Source: Nitrospirota bacterium | Lineage (GTDB): Bacteria > Nitrospirota > Thermodesulfovibrionia > Thermodesulfovibrionales > UBA9159 | Assembly (NCBI GenBank): GCA_023475105.1 | Contig: JAMCWJ010000052.1 | Coordinates: 1-64,000, forward strand | Direction: 5' to 3' | DNA length: 64,000 nucleotides | Part shown: in pieces, positions 10,452-18,837 of the stretch | Position numbering within the stretch: position 1 is the stretch's first letter | How the letters are laid out: every line of letters starts with the position of its first letter | Notes under the pieces: model-generated | Told to the model about the DNA's origin: nothing | The model's database searches: none | What the model saw: the letters and a program-made list of their open reading frames with translations, nothing else | Position numbers and translations under genes: made by a program

Positions 10452-12113
10452 ATGTATGACGTGGCCCTTTTCAAGCGCTTAAAGGCCCTAATCATATTCA
10501 GGGCCTTTTTCGTGACGCTTCTCCTCGGCACGTTTCTCATCTTCGAGATAGGATTTTACCGGTTTCCATATCCCCATGCAATTCTGTACATCATCGTAAG
10601 CCTCTACGTTCTCTCGGTGATCTACGGCTTTCTCCTTTACCGGCTGAAGAATCTCACCGCCTTTGCCTACGGCCAGCTTTCCGTGGACGCCCTTTCAGAG
10701 ATCGCCCTCATCTTTGTGACCGGCGGCATCGAGAGCTGGTTTTCCTTCATCATGCTCCTGACGGTCATCGCCTCCGCGATCACTCTGAACAAGAGGGCGG
10801 GATTCATCACCGCAACCATCTGCAGCATCCTTTACGGTCTCATGATAGACCTCCAGTTTTACAGACTCATCCCGATAGGGTATGACATCTCGGTGAAGGA
10901 AAAGGACTTCCTCTACAACATCTTCTCCCATATTACCTCGCTGTATCTGACCGCTTATCTGACAGGGTACATGTCTTCACGGCTCGAAAAGACCTCACGA
11001 AGGCTCGCAGAGAGGGATTCCGACCTCAAAGACCTCGCCTTCTTCAACAAGGAATTGATCGAAAGTCTGCCGAGCGGCCTGCTCACGACGGACGTCTCGG
11101 GAAAAATCCTGATCTTTAACAGGGCTGCGGAAAATATTGCCGGCCTAAGCAGGGCGGAAGCGACCGGCAAGGACATCACGGAGATCTTTCCCTTTGTAAC
11201 CCGCCCCCTGGGGGTCCAACGGACGGAAGGAGAGGTTTCCGGCGAGGGCTGGAGCAAGATCATAGGCCTCAGCATCTCCGCCACGATGGACAGCAGCGAG
11301 CACAAGACCGGATACATCTGCATCTTCCAGGATATTACGGAGCTCAAGAACCTTGAGGCCGAACTGAAGTACAAGGAGACGCTGGCGGCCATCGGAGAGC
11401 TTTCCGCAAATATGGCTCACGAAATCAGGAATCCCCTCGCATCGCTGAAGGGCTCCATCGAAATGCTCAGGGAGGGTGCGCTCACCAGAGACCAGGGAGA
11501 GAAACTGATGAGTATCGCCATCAGCGAAATGGACAGATTGAACAAAATCATCACCGATTTTCTCACGTACTCACGACCCAGGAGTCCTGAGTTCTTCCGT
11601 TTCGATCTTACCGCCATGCTCGACGAAACAGTAGAGCTGATCAAGAGCGCTACTGCGAATATCGACGCCATAACGGTGAGAAAAGACTTTGAAGGGCCCA
11701 TAGAGATCGTCGCGGACCCCCAGAAGCTGCGCCAAGTCTTCCTGAATCTTGCCATGAACGCAATAGAATCGATGCCGGACGGCGGAGAGATGCTTCTGAG
11801 CGTACGAAGGCTGTTGAATTCGGTGCTTGTCTCTGTGAAGGATTCGGGCATCGGAATTCCACCGGAGAACCTGAAAGACGTCTTCTATCCCTTTTTCACG
11901 ACCAAGGACAAAGGGACCGGCCTGGGCCTCTCGATCGCCTACAGGATCGTCGAGGAACACAACGGCAGTATTACGGTAAAGAGCCCCTCCGGGCAGGGAA
12001 CGACGTTCGAGGTGCGCATCCCTGCCGCCCCTGACCCATTACTGTTTTCGGGAGGAGCGGCGCAAACAAGCGGCGCCCGGAATCCGGACGTCGCATCCGC
12101 AGGCAAAGGGTGA
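10452..12113 (+). CDS. pilS: Sensor histidine kinase, PilS-like
   Basis: Membrane sensor kinase (553 aa) paired with the downstream sigma54 activator. The N-terminus has several hydrophobic helices (about residues 13-170), as in PilS. A PAS domain follows (ELIESLPSGLLTTDVSGKILIFNRAAE), then HisKA with the phosphoacceptor in NMAHEIRNPLASLKGSIEML, and HATPase_c with NLAMNAIESMPDGGE, DSGIGIPPE and GTGLGLSIAYRIVEEHNG. It follows pilC by 3 nt and overlaps the regulator region. Assignment to PilS rather than another NtrB-type kinase rests on the pil context. Confidence 0.88.
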   Translation: MYDVALFKRLKALIIFRAFFVTLLLGTFLIFEIGFYRFPYPHAILYIIVSLYVLSVIYGFLLYRLKNLTAFAYGQLSVDALSEIALIFVTGGIESWFSFIMLLTVIASAITLNKRAGFITATICSILYGLMIDLQFYRLIPIGYDISVKEKDFLYNIFSHITSLYLTAYLTGYMSSRLEKTSRRLAERDSDLKDLAFFNKELIESLPSGLLTTDVSGKILIFNRAAENIAGLSRAEATGKDITEIFPFVTRPLGVQRTEGEVSGEGWSKIIGLSISATMDSSEHKTGYICIFQDITELKNLEAELKYKETLAAIGELSANMAHEIRNPLASLKGSIEMLREGALTRDQGEKLMSIAISEMDRLNKIITDFLTYSRPRSPEFFRFDLTAMLDETVELIKSATANIDAITVRKDFEGPIEIVADPQKLRQVFLNLAMNAIESMPDGGEMLLSVRRLLNSVLVSVKDSGIGIPPENLKDVFYPFFTTKDKGTGLGLSIAYRIVEEHNGSITVKSPSGQGTTFEVRIPAAPDPLLFSGGAAQTSGARNPDVASAGKG

Positions 12114-12124
12114 GGGAGGGTTCT

Positions 12125-13489
12125 ATGGAACAACGGAAGAGCAAAATACTGGTCATCGAAGATGAAAAGAACATGCGCGAGATTCTGAAAATGCTTCTTG
12201 AAGGCGAAGGATACGGCGTATCCACGGCCATGCACGGCAATGAAGGCCTCGACTGCCTCGACAGGGATATCTTCGACCTTATCATCACCGATATAAAAAT
12301 GCCCGGGGTGGACGGTTTCCAGATCCTGAAAAAAGCGAGGGAGATATCGCCCGACACCTTCGTGATCATGATCACCGCCTTCGGCACCACGGAATCCGCC
12401 ATTGAAGCCATGAAGTTCGGCGCGTACGACTACATACACAAGCCCTTCAAGATCGACGAGATACGGCTGGTAGTGAAGAATGCCCTCGAAAAACGGAAGC
12501 TGATAGGCGAAGTCTCGATCCTCAGGGACAAGATACGAACGACCTATGAATTGGGCAACATCTTTTACAAGAGTTCGAAAATGCAGGAAATACTGAGAGT
12601 GCTGCCGAAGATAGCCCAGAGCAATTCCAATATTCTTATTACGGGTGAGAGCGGCACGGGAAAGGAGTTCGTCGCCACCGCCCTCCATAACCTCAGCCTG
12701 AGGAAAGAGAGAAACCTCGTTGCGATAAACTGCGCTTCTTTCCCCGAGGGCCTTCTCGAGAGCGAACTCTTCGGCCATATGAAGGGTTCCTTCACCGGCG
12801 CCATCTGCAACAAGCAGGGGCTCTTTGAAATCGCCGACGGCGGAACGTTGTTCCTGGACGAAATAGGAGAGATGCCCGCCAACCTTCAGGCCAAGCTCCT
12901 GCGCGTGCTCGAAAACGGAACCTTCAGAAGGGTCGGCGGAACCGGCGACGTACGGGTCGATGTGAGGATCGTGGCTGCCACGAACAAGAACCTGGCCGAA
13001 GAGATCGAGGCGCACCGGTTCAGGGAGGATCTCTACTACCGGCTGAACGTCATCCCGCTCCATATCCCGCCCCTCAGGGAGAGGAAAGAGGATATCCCGT
13101 TGCTTGTTGAGCACTTTATCCGCAAGTTTTCGAACTCCACGAAGAAAATCTCGCCCGCCGCCCTCAAACTCCTTATTCAGAACCCTTGGAAGGGCAATAT
13201 ACGGGAACTCGAAAACCTGATCGAAAGGGTTCTGCTCATGACCGACAAAGAGGAGATAACACCTTCCGACCTGCCCGTGGAGCTGGGCAGCCTTCCCAGC
13301 GGAGACCAGGGCCTGCCCGTCATGTCGAAAAGCGGAATCGATCTCGACGTCATCGTTGAGACCATAGAAAAGAAGTATCTCCTGGAAGCGCTGAATCTTG
13401 CAGAGGGAGTGAAGACAGACGCTGCGAAGCTTCTGAACCTCTCCTTCCGATCATTCCGGCACAGGCTTCAAAAATACGGGATAAAGTAG
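12125..13489 (+). CDS. pilR: Sigma54-dependent response regulator, PilR-like
   Basis: NtrC-family activator (454 aa) partnered with the preceding kinase. The receiver domain (ILVIEDEKNMREIL, phosphoacceptor in LIITDIKMPGVDG) leads to the AAA+ sigma54-interaction domain, with Walker A GESGTGKEF, the sigma54 loop as GSFTGA and Walker B LFLDEIGEMP. The C-terminal Fis-type helix-turn-helix is LEALNLAEGVKTDAAKLLNLSFRSFRHRL. The ATG at 12125 was chosen because GGGAGGG stands just upstream; the ORF-track GTG at 12110 would lie inside that site. Its target, normally pilA, is not visible here. Confidence 0.9.
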   Translation: MEQRKSKILVIEDEKNMREILKMLLEGEGYGVSTAMHGNEGLDCLDRDIFDLIITDIKMPGVDGFQILKKAREISPDTFVIMITAFGTTESAIEAMKFGAYDYIHKPFKIDEIRLVVKNALEKRKLIGEVSILRDKIRTTYELGNIFYKSSKMQEILRVLPKIAQSNSNILITGESGTGKEFVATALHNLSLRKERNLVAINCASFPEGLLESELFGHMKGSFTGAICNKQGLFEIADGGTLFLDEIGEMPANLQAKLLRVLENGTFRRVGGTGDVRVDVRIVAATNKNLAEEIEAHRFREDLYYRLNVIPLHIPPLRERKEDIPLLVEHFIRKFSNSTKKISPAALKLLIQNPWKGNIRELENLIERVLLMTDKEEITPSDLPVELGSLPSGDQGLPVMSKSGIDLDVIVETIEKKYLLEALNLAEGVKTDAAKLLNLSFRSFRHRLQKYGIK

Positions 13490-13508
13490 ACGCGGACCCG
13501 GTTCCCTT

Positions 13509-14267
13509 TCATGTGACCCGCCCGGGATGCGTGTAGACGTTGAACCTATTCCCTCTCACGAATCCCACAACGGTCACGCCCCTTTTCGCGGCAATCTCAA
13601 TAGCGAGATTCGTGGGCGCCGTACGTGTCGCGAGGATGGGGATGCCCCATCGAGAGCATTTTGAAGAAATCTCCGAGGAGATTCTGCCGCTCGCTAGCAT
13701 CACCTTCCCCGAAAAAGGGATATGCTCGAGCAGGGCATACCCTATCACCTTGTCGACGGCATTGTGTCTCCCGATGTCTTCCGCAAAACAGAGGATCACC
13801 TCCCCGTCGGAAAGTGCGGCGCTGTGGATACATCCGGTAAGTCTGTATAATTCCGACCTCGCCTGAAAATCGCTGAACATATGCCTCAGGCTGTCTCTGC
13901 CGATAGTGAAGGAGTCTTCAATCATGCCGACTTCATTTTCTTGAGCGAAGGTGATCCCTCCGAGACATCCGGAGGTGATCGTCTTTCCTGCCGTAACAAC
14001 CTCTCCTTCGGCCGGGATATCGACCGTTATCTCTTCCCCGTATTCGATACCCATCCTCTCCGCGCACCAGTTTCCCCTGATGATCCCTTCGTTCATCATC
14101 AGACCCACAACGAGCTCCTTCACCATATGGGGAGTGCAGTAAAGGCTCAGCACCTCCTTGCCGTTCACGGATACTTTCACCCTTTTTTCGACCGCAACGA
14201 GGTCTTCCATACACTCGAACGTTCCGTCCGTATGCCGATAGACCTTTCTTTTCGCAGTCGTCTTCAT
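13509..14267 (-). CDS. fdhD: Formate dehydrogenase accessory sulfurtransferase FdhD
   Basis: FdhD passes sulfur from a cysteine desulfurase to the molybdenum/tungsten cofactor of formate dehydrogenases. The 252-aa protein has family segments PHMVKELVVGLMMNEGII, HSAALSDGEVILCFAEDIGRHNAVDKVIG, SGRISSEI and TRTAPTNLAIEIA. The catalytic loop reads TSGCLGGI: the first cysteine of the CxxC pair known in E. coli FdhD is present, the second is not. No formate dehydrogenase is in the window, so the client is elsewhere. It is convergent with pilR. Confidence 0.94.
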   Translation of the reverse strand: MKTTAKRKVYRHTDGTFECMEDLVAVEKRVKVSVNGKEVLSLYCTPHMVKELVVGLMMNEGIIRGNWCAERMGIEYGEEITVDIPAEGEVVTAGKTITSGCLGGITFAQENEVGMIEDSFTIGRDSLRHMFSDFQARSELYRLTGCIHSAALSDGEVILCFAEDIGRHNAVDKVIGYALLEHIPFSGKVMLASGRISSEISSKCSRWGIPILATRTAPTNLAIEIAAKRGVTVVGFVRGNRFNVYTHPGRVT

Positions 14268-14371
14268 GCTTCATTATACGCGCTCCAAAACGTCACCGTC
14301 AAACCGGGCACTGCCGTATCGATCCCGCCCGGCCGTCTTACGACCACGGCAGTCTCATTACCCCGTTGCTG

Positions 14372-14400
14372 TTGAATCGACGGGACGTTGCTGATATAAT
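14372..14400 (+). promoter_or_regulatory. Sigma70-type promoter for the lytic transglycosylase gene
   Basis: TTGAAT (14372-14377) and TATAAT (14395-14400) have an exact 17-bp spacer. The predicted transcript would begin near 14407, after the ORF-track start at 14403. That argues for a downstream translation start (14436 or 14481). Confidence 0.65.
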
Positions 14401-14435
14401 GAATGCACAGACCTGTGCCAACAACAGAACACACA

Positions 14436-16574
14436 ATGCTCACAAGGGCGAAAAAATATGGAGGGCTCACGGCTTCACGGATGACTTCCCGCCGTTTTGT
14501 TCCCGCTTTGCTCTTCGTCTTCCTCCTCTTCGCCGGAGCCGCTGCAGAGGCTGCCGAAGGACTCGTCGAATCATCATACGCGGACCTTGTAAAAGGCAAA
14601 GAGCTCTTCGACGCCGGGAGCTATGCAGGGGCCGTGGAGGACCTTAAGGCTGCTTACTCCGAAGTCCCGGTGATCGGCGACTATGCCCTTTTTTTTATGG
14701 CGCGGGCTTATAACAGGATAGGGAAATTTGAAAAGTCCTCCCGCTGCATCGATGAGCTCCTGAAAAGCTACCCCGATTCGTTCCTCCGAAAAAGGGTGCG
14801 CGCGCTGCGGATCAGGAACCTCCTGGCTTTGCGGGAGACGACCCCTTTCAGCCAAGGGCTTTCCGAAAACGCCTCGCTCCGTCTCCGGAACGACGATACG
14901 GTGATGAGAGAACTGGAGGCGTACGTGACGGACTATCCCGAAGATGCGAAGATGACCTATCATGCGGCCCGGTTCTTCAAGGCATCCGGCAGGGTCGACA
15001 AGGCGAAGGCGCTGTTCCTTAAACTTTACACTGGCGCCAGTTCTTACGCGGATCTCTCGTCGCGGGAATTGACCGCGTCGGACATCGCCCCCCGGGACCT
15101 GCTGGCGAAGTCCTCTGCTCTGATGAAGGCCTTCGAGTATAAGAAGGCCGAGTCCCTTCTCCGAAAACTGCTTTCCCGTGCAGATGAACCACTCAAAGAA
15201 GAGATACTGAAAAACCTCGGCCATTCCCTCTTCCGTCAGAAAAAATACAGGGAGGCAGGAGAGGTCTTTCTCAAGGCAGGAGATCTGTACAACGGCGCAA
15301 GGTCTCTCTACAGGGCAGGCGACCTTGAGGCCTTCAGGGGCATTGTGGACAAATTGAGCGCGATGGAGGACAAACGCGCCGGTACACTTCTCCTCGCCTA
15401 TGCGAGCAAAAAGAGGAGAGAGGGGAAGGGAGAAGAGGCGCTGAACATTTTCAATGAGGTCGGAGAGAAATATCCCGCGTTGGCTGAAGACGCGCTCTGG
15501 GGCATTGCGTGGACCCGCTATCGCGGCGGCCGGTACAAGGAAGCCGCTGACGCTCTGTCGACCCTCGATGCAACGTTCCCGAGTTCCCGGTATCACTACT
15601 GGAGACAGCGATGCAGCGAACGCGCGACCCTCGCCGCCGGCCCGGATGACGGCAGCCAGGGGCGGGAGGATGGCCTGAATGACAAGAAAGCAGGCCTCTT
15701 CGGCAACGGGGCGCCGGGCGGGAATGCGAAGGCTTCCGCGGGGGACTTTTACAGCCTTCTCTCATACACACGGGAGTCAAATCGTGTGAGCGGGCGGTCT
15801 CTCACAAGGGCGGCATGGACTGTGGATTCTGAACGCTCATCGCGCCTGGGCGCTCAGACAGGCGAATTTCCTCCTGAAATTCGTCCGTTCCTTGAACGGT
15901 TCACCATCCTCAGGGAACTGAACATGAACGACGATGCGGCCGTCGAGCTCACCCGCGCCGCCGGCAGGATTTCGAGGCTTGACATGCTTCTGTATCTCGG
16001 TCGGACGCTGCAGAGCGTCGGGGCGTACAAGAAATCGATCAGCCTCGTATCGAGATTTTCCGCACACAAGGGGTACCGTCCGGACAACGGCGCCGGCATC
16101 GACGATATCCTCTACCCGCTCGCATACTGGCCGACGATCAGGGAAGTCTCCGGCCGTTACTCCCTCGACCCCTTCGTCCTGCTCGCAGTGATGAGGGAGG
16201 AAAGCAGATTCGACCCCGGCGCCCGCTCCGTAGCGGGAGCCCTCGGCCTCATGCAGCTCATGCCCCAGACTGCGTTCAGCCTCGACAAGAAGCTCAGGAT
16301 GGACATTTCGGATAGCTCCGAGATATATAATATCAGGGTGAATATCACCGTCGGGGCATACTACCTGCAGTCGCTCCTAAAAGAATTCGGTTCGCTGCCC
16401 GTCGCCCTTGCCGCATATAATGCGGGAGAAGACCGGGTAAGAGAATGGATCCGCCGGGGCAAGTACGCGTCGCACGACGAGTTTATCGAAGATATTCCTT
16501 ATGCCGAGACGAGGAATTACGTAAAGCGCGTGTTGGCCACCTACTTCACGTACCTGAACCTGGAAGACAGGTGA
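14436..16574 (+). CDS. Soluble lytic murein transglycosylase-like protein with TPR region
   Basis: Periplasmic lytic transglycosylase of the Slt70 type, cleaving peptidoglycan glycan strands. A signal peptide is visible (ALLFVFLLFAGAAAEAAEG). A long alpha-helical TPR-like superhelix follows, with repeats such as AFEYKKAESLLRKLL and LFRQKKYREAGEVFLKAG. The C-terminal SLT domain contains the catalytic Glu in MREESRFDP, then GALGLMQLMPQTA and LAAYNAGEDRVREWI. The ATG at 14436 is compatible with the promoter; an ATG at 14481 gives a tidier signal peptide and may be the real start. Confidence 0.93.
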   Translation: MLTRAKKYGGLTASRMTSRRFVPALLFVFLLFAGAAAEAAEGLVESSYADLVKGKELFDAGSYAGAVEDLKAAYSEVPVIGDYALFFMARAYNRIGKFEKSSRCIDELLKSYPDSFLRKRVRALRIRNLLALRETTPFSQGLSENASLRLRNDDTVMRELEAYVTDYPEDAKMTYHAARFFKASGRVDKAKALFLKLYTGASSYADLSSRELTASDIAPRDLLAKSSALMKAFEYKKAESLLRKLLSRADEPLKEEILKNLGHSLFRQKKYREAGEVFLKAGDLYNGARSLYRAGDLEAFRGIVDKLSAMEDKRAGTLLLAYASKKRREGKGEEALNIFNEVGEKYPALAEDALWGIAWTRYRGGRYKEAADALSTLDATFPSSRYHYWRQRCSERATLAAGPDDGSQGREDGLNDKKAGLFGNGAPGGNAKASAGDFYSLLSYTRESNRVSGRSLTRAAWTVDSERSSRLGAQTGEFPPEIRPFLERFTILRELNMNDDAAVELTRAAGRISRLDMLLYLGRTLQSVGAYKKSISLVSRFSAHKGYRPDNGAGIDDILYPLAYWPTIREVSGRYSLDPFVLLAVMREESRFDPGARSVAGALGLMQLMPQTAFSLDKKLRMDISDSSEIYNIRVNITVGAYYLQSLLKEFGSLPVALAAYNAGEDRVREWIRRGKYASHDEFIEDIPYAETRNYVKRVLATYFTYLNLEDR

Positions 16575-16596
16575 CAGGGGCGGGGACAGGACACGT

Positions 16597-16878
16597 ATGG
16601 GGAAAACACTTTTTGATGACGATACATTTTCAAACACCGGGAAGGAGGAACCACCTTTGAACAGACTCAAGAATCTCGATGAAAAGATCGCCGGGGCGGT
16701 AGGAAAAGTGAAGGCCCTGAAAGAAGACAAAGCGCTCCTGGAGCGGAAGATCAGGGAACTCGAGGCGGAACTGAATGAGAAGAACCAGGAAATCGAAAGA
16801 CTTTCGTCCGAAAAAACGGCCATAAAGAGCCAGATAGAGGAACTGCTGAACGAACTCGAGACAGTGGAACTCGGATAA
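16597..16878 (+). CDS. ZapB-like coiled-coil cell division protein
   Basis: A 93-aa protein that is almost entirely coiled coil after about residue 22, with repeated heptads (KVKALKEDKALLERKIRELEAELNEKNQEIERL shortened). Small coiled-coil proteins beside zapA are usually ZapB-like Z-ring-associated factors. The assignment rests on size, coiled coil and the 2-nt gap to zapA rather than a strong motif. GGACAGG lies upstream of the ATG. It probably forms one transcript with the transglycosylase gene and zapA. Confidence 0.7.
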   Translation: MGKTLFDDDTFSNTGKEEPPLNRLKNLDEKIAGAVGKVKALKEDKALLERKIRELEAELNEKNQEIERLSSEKTAIKSQIEELLNELETVELG

Positions 16879-16880
16879 CA

Positions 16881-17147
16881 ATGGGATCGCTAGAAGTCTA
16901 TATCCTCGGGCAGAAATATACCATTAAGGGAGATGCGCCGGAGGAATACATCCAGCAACTCGCCACATACGTGACCGCAAGGATACGGGAAGTTTCCGAG
17001 GCGTCTCCGAACATCACGCCCCTTAAGGCAGCGATTCTTGCTGCGGTCAACATCGCTGACGAGCTCCACAGACTGCGGAATGAGGAAGAAAACATCGCAA
17101 AGAGCATTGAGGAAAAAACCGTTGCGCTGACGAGGTTGTTCGAATAG
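16881..17147 (+). CDS. zapA: Cell division protein ZapA
   Basis: ZapA binds and bundles FtsZ at the division site. The 88-aa protein has the family N-terminus SLEVYILGQKYTIKGDAPEEYIQQLATYV, followed by ILAAVNIADELHRLRNEEENIAKSIEEK as the C-terminal dimerising coiled coil. Its position 2 nt after a ZapB-like gene strengthens both calls. Confidence 0.92.
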   Translation: MGSLEVYILGQKYTIKGDAPEEYIQQLATYVTARIREVSEASPNITPLKAAILAAVNIADELHRLRNEEENIAKSIEEKTVALTRLFE

Positions 17148-17268
17148 TGCATAGGATAAAAGGCGGGGACGGATTTCCCCTGTTGTTTCCGCCTTCCGCC
17201 TCTTCCCTTCAACCGTTTCGCTCAAAGGGATCGGCCTTCACCGTCACACAGACACAGTATTTTTGTTG

Positions 17269-17280
17269 TATAATTCAGCT
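17269..17280 (+). promoter_or_regulatory. -10 element placed for a leaderless cooC transcript
   Basis: A consensus TATAAT spans 17269-17274, and the cooC ATG begins at 17281, exactly where transcription would be expected to start. No Shine-Dalgarno lies between them, and no good -35 is seen at the usual distance. Confidence 0.45.
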
Positions 17281-18048
17281 ATGGCTTTTTTGACGGCCCT
17301 TGCAGGAAAAGGCGGTACCGGGAAGACGAGTATTGCTGCGCTCACCGTGAGGTACCTCCTGGAGAAGCGGAGGGGGCCGGTGCTTGCGGTCGACGCGGAC
17401 AGCAACTCGTGCCTGAACGAGGCCCTCGGGATCAGTGTCCATGCCACGGTAGGCCGTTTGAGGGAGGAGTCCCTCCAAGTGGTACGGAGCGGGGGAGAAC
17501 GCCCCGGGGGGATGAGCATGGAACAGCTCTTTGATTACCAGGTCCAGCAGTCGGTTATAGAGTCCGAAGGGGTGGACCTGCTGGTCATGGGCAGGCCTGA
17601 AGGTCCGGGCTGTTACTGTGCCGCAAACAACATAATCAGGAAATACACCGATAAACTGGCAGAGACATATCCCTATGTGGTGATTGACAACGAGGCCGGC
17701 ATGGAGCATCTTTCGAGGCGGACCACTCACAGGGTGGACCTTTTGCTGATCGTGAGCGATCCCACGGTGAAGGGGCTGCATACCGCAAAGAGGATCAATG
17801 AACTCGTCGATGAGCTCGCTCTCGATATAGACAAGAGAGTCCTGATCATTAACAGAGTATCCGAATCGGACGGTGCGCAGCTGAAACAGCTGGCCGAGGG
17901 ACATGGCCTTGTCGTGGGAGGACTCGTCCCCCAGGACAATGCCATTTTCGAATACGATCTTCAGGGCAGGCCGGTATTCGTGCTCCCCGGGGACTCCCCC
18001 GCGTTGAACTCGCTCTATCGAATCCTCGACACCCTGAGCATACCATAA
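17281..18048 (+). CDS. cooC: CooC-type ATPase for carbon monoxide dehydrogenase maturation
   Basis: MinD/ParA-like ATPase that helps insert nickel into the active-site cluster of CO dehydrogenase. The deviant Walker A is AGKGGTGKTSIAALTV. GPGCYCAANNIIRKY carries the CxC motif used by CooC dimers for metal binding, and VVIDNEAGMEHLSRRT is a CooC hallmark. The ATG at 17281 gives the canonical N-terminus; the track's upstream start overlaps the -10 element. No CODH catalytic gene is in the window. It is followed 8 nt later by queH, possibly on the same transcript. Confidence 0.92.
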   Translation: MAFLTALAGKGGTGKTSIAALTVRYLLEKRRGPVLAVDADSNSCLNEALGISVHATVGRLREESLQVVRSGGERPGGMSMEQLFDYQVQQSVIESEGVDLLVMGRPEGPGCYCAANNIIRKYTDKLAETYPYVVIDNEAGMEHLSRRTTHRVDLLLIVSDPTVKGLHTAKRINELVDELALDIDKRVLIINRVSESDGAQLKQLAEGHGLVVGGLVPQDNAIFEYDLQGRPVFVLPGDSPALNSLYRILDTLSIP

Positions 18049-18055
18049 CCCCGGG

Positions 18056-18619
18056 ATGAAGCTCCTGATGCATATCTGCTGCGCAAACTGCAGCCTTTAC
18101 CCGCTCAAGAGCATGAGGGCGAAAGAGATAGAAGTCACGGGCTTTTGGTTCAATCCGAACATCCATCCCTATCCCGAGTACTCCCGTCGACTCGATTCAC
18201 TCCGTACGCTCGAACGCCTCTGGGGTCTCAGCATCGAGTACGCGGACCGCTACGGCATCGAAGAGTTTGTCGGAAAGATCGGAGATCCCGACAGAAACCG
18301 CTGTCTCCGGTGCTACGCCATGCGTCTCGAAGAGACGGCAAAAACTGCTAAAAAGATGCACCTCGACGGCTTTACCACTTCCCTCCTTGTGAGCCCCTAC
18401 CAGGACTTCGGAAATATATTGAGCGTCGGCAGGGAAATGGCAAGGCGGCACTCCGTTCCTTTCTATGAGGAAGACTTCAGGGCGGGCTACAAGGAGGCTG
18501 TCTCCCTGTCGAAGGAACTCGGCCTCTACAGGCAAAAGTATTGCGGCTGCCTTTTCTCCGAGAAGGACCGGGGCAGAAAGAAGGGCGGCGCCCCCGCATC
18601 CGGGGCGGGGAAGACATAA
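18056..18619 (+). CDS. queH: Epoxyqueuosine reductase QueH
   Basis: QueH (DUF208) reduces epoxyqueuosine to queuosine in tRNA, as a non-orthologous replacement for QueG. The 187-aa protein has the family cysteines: MHICCANCSLYPL near the N-terminus, NRCLRCYAMRLEE, and YCGCLFSE near the C-terminus. GFWFNPNIHPYPEYSRRL is also typical. queA, the preceding step of the same pathway, lies 1.2 kb downstream on the same strand. The stop overlaps the next start (TAATG). Confidence 0.95.
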   Translation: MKLLMHICCANCSLYPLKSMRAKEIEVTGFWFNPNIHPYPEYSRRLDSLRTLERLWGLSIEYADRYGIEEFVGKIGDPDRNRCLRCYAMRLEETAKTAKKMHLDGFTTSLLVSPYQDFGNILSVGREMARRHSVPFYEEDFRAGYKEAVSLSKELGLYRQKYCGCLFSEKDRGRKKGGAPASGAGKT

Positions 18620-18837
18620 TGGTCCAATCCCTGGGGAAGCTCCTCATAATAGCCGGCATACTGATCATCGTTCTGGGCGGACTGCTTCTCCTCTCAGGCA
18701 AGATTCCCTGGATCGGGAGACTTCCGGGCGACATCGTTATTCACAGGAAACATTTTACCTTCTACTTTCCCCTTGCAACGAGTATACTGCTCAGCATCAT
18801 CATCACTCTCATCCTCTGGTTCCTGGGGAGAAGATAG
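18619..18837 (+). CDS. DUF2905 family small membrane protein
   Basis: A 72-aa protein with two hydrophobic helices (LLIIAGILIIVLGGLLLLSG and ATSILLSIIITLILWFLG) around a short loop with IPWIGRLPGDIVIHR, the pattern of DUF2905. Function is unknown. The ATG at 18619 overlaps the queH stop, and the stop (TAGTG) overlaps the next gene's GTG. The track's longer ORF adds 26 residues inside queH and was not used. Confidence 0.9.
   Translation: MVQSLGKLLIIAGILIIVLGGLLLLSGKIPWIGRLPGDIVIHRKHFTFYFPLATSILLSIIITLILWFLGRR

Noticed and set aside
17148-17268. Possible 6S RNA (ssrS) after zapA
   Set aside because: The zapA-ssrS order is common, but the space is too short and no large central-bubble hairpin could be drawn.
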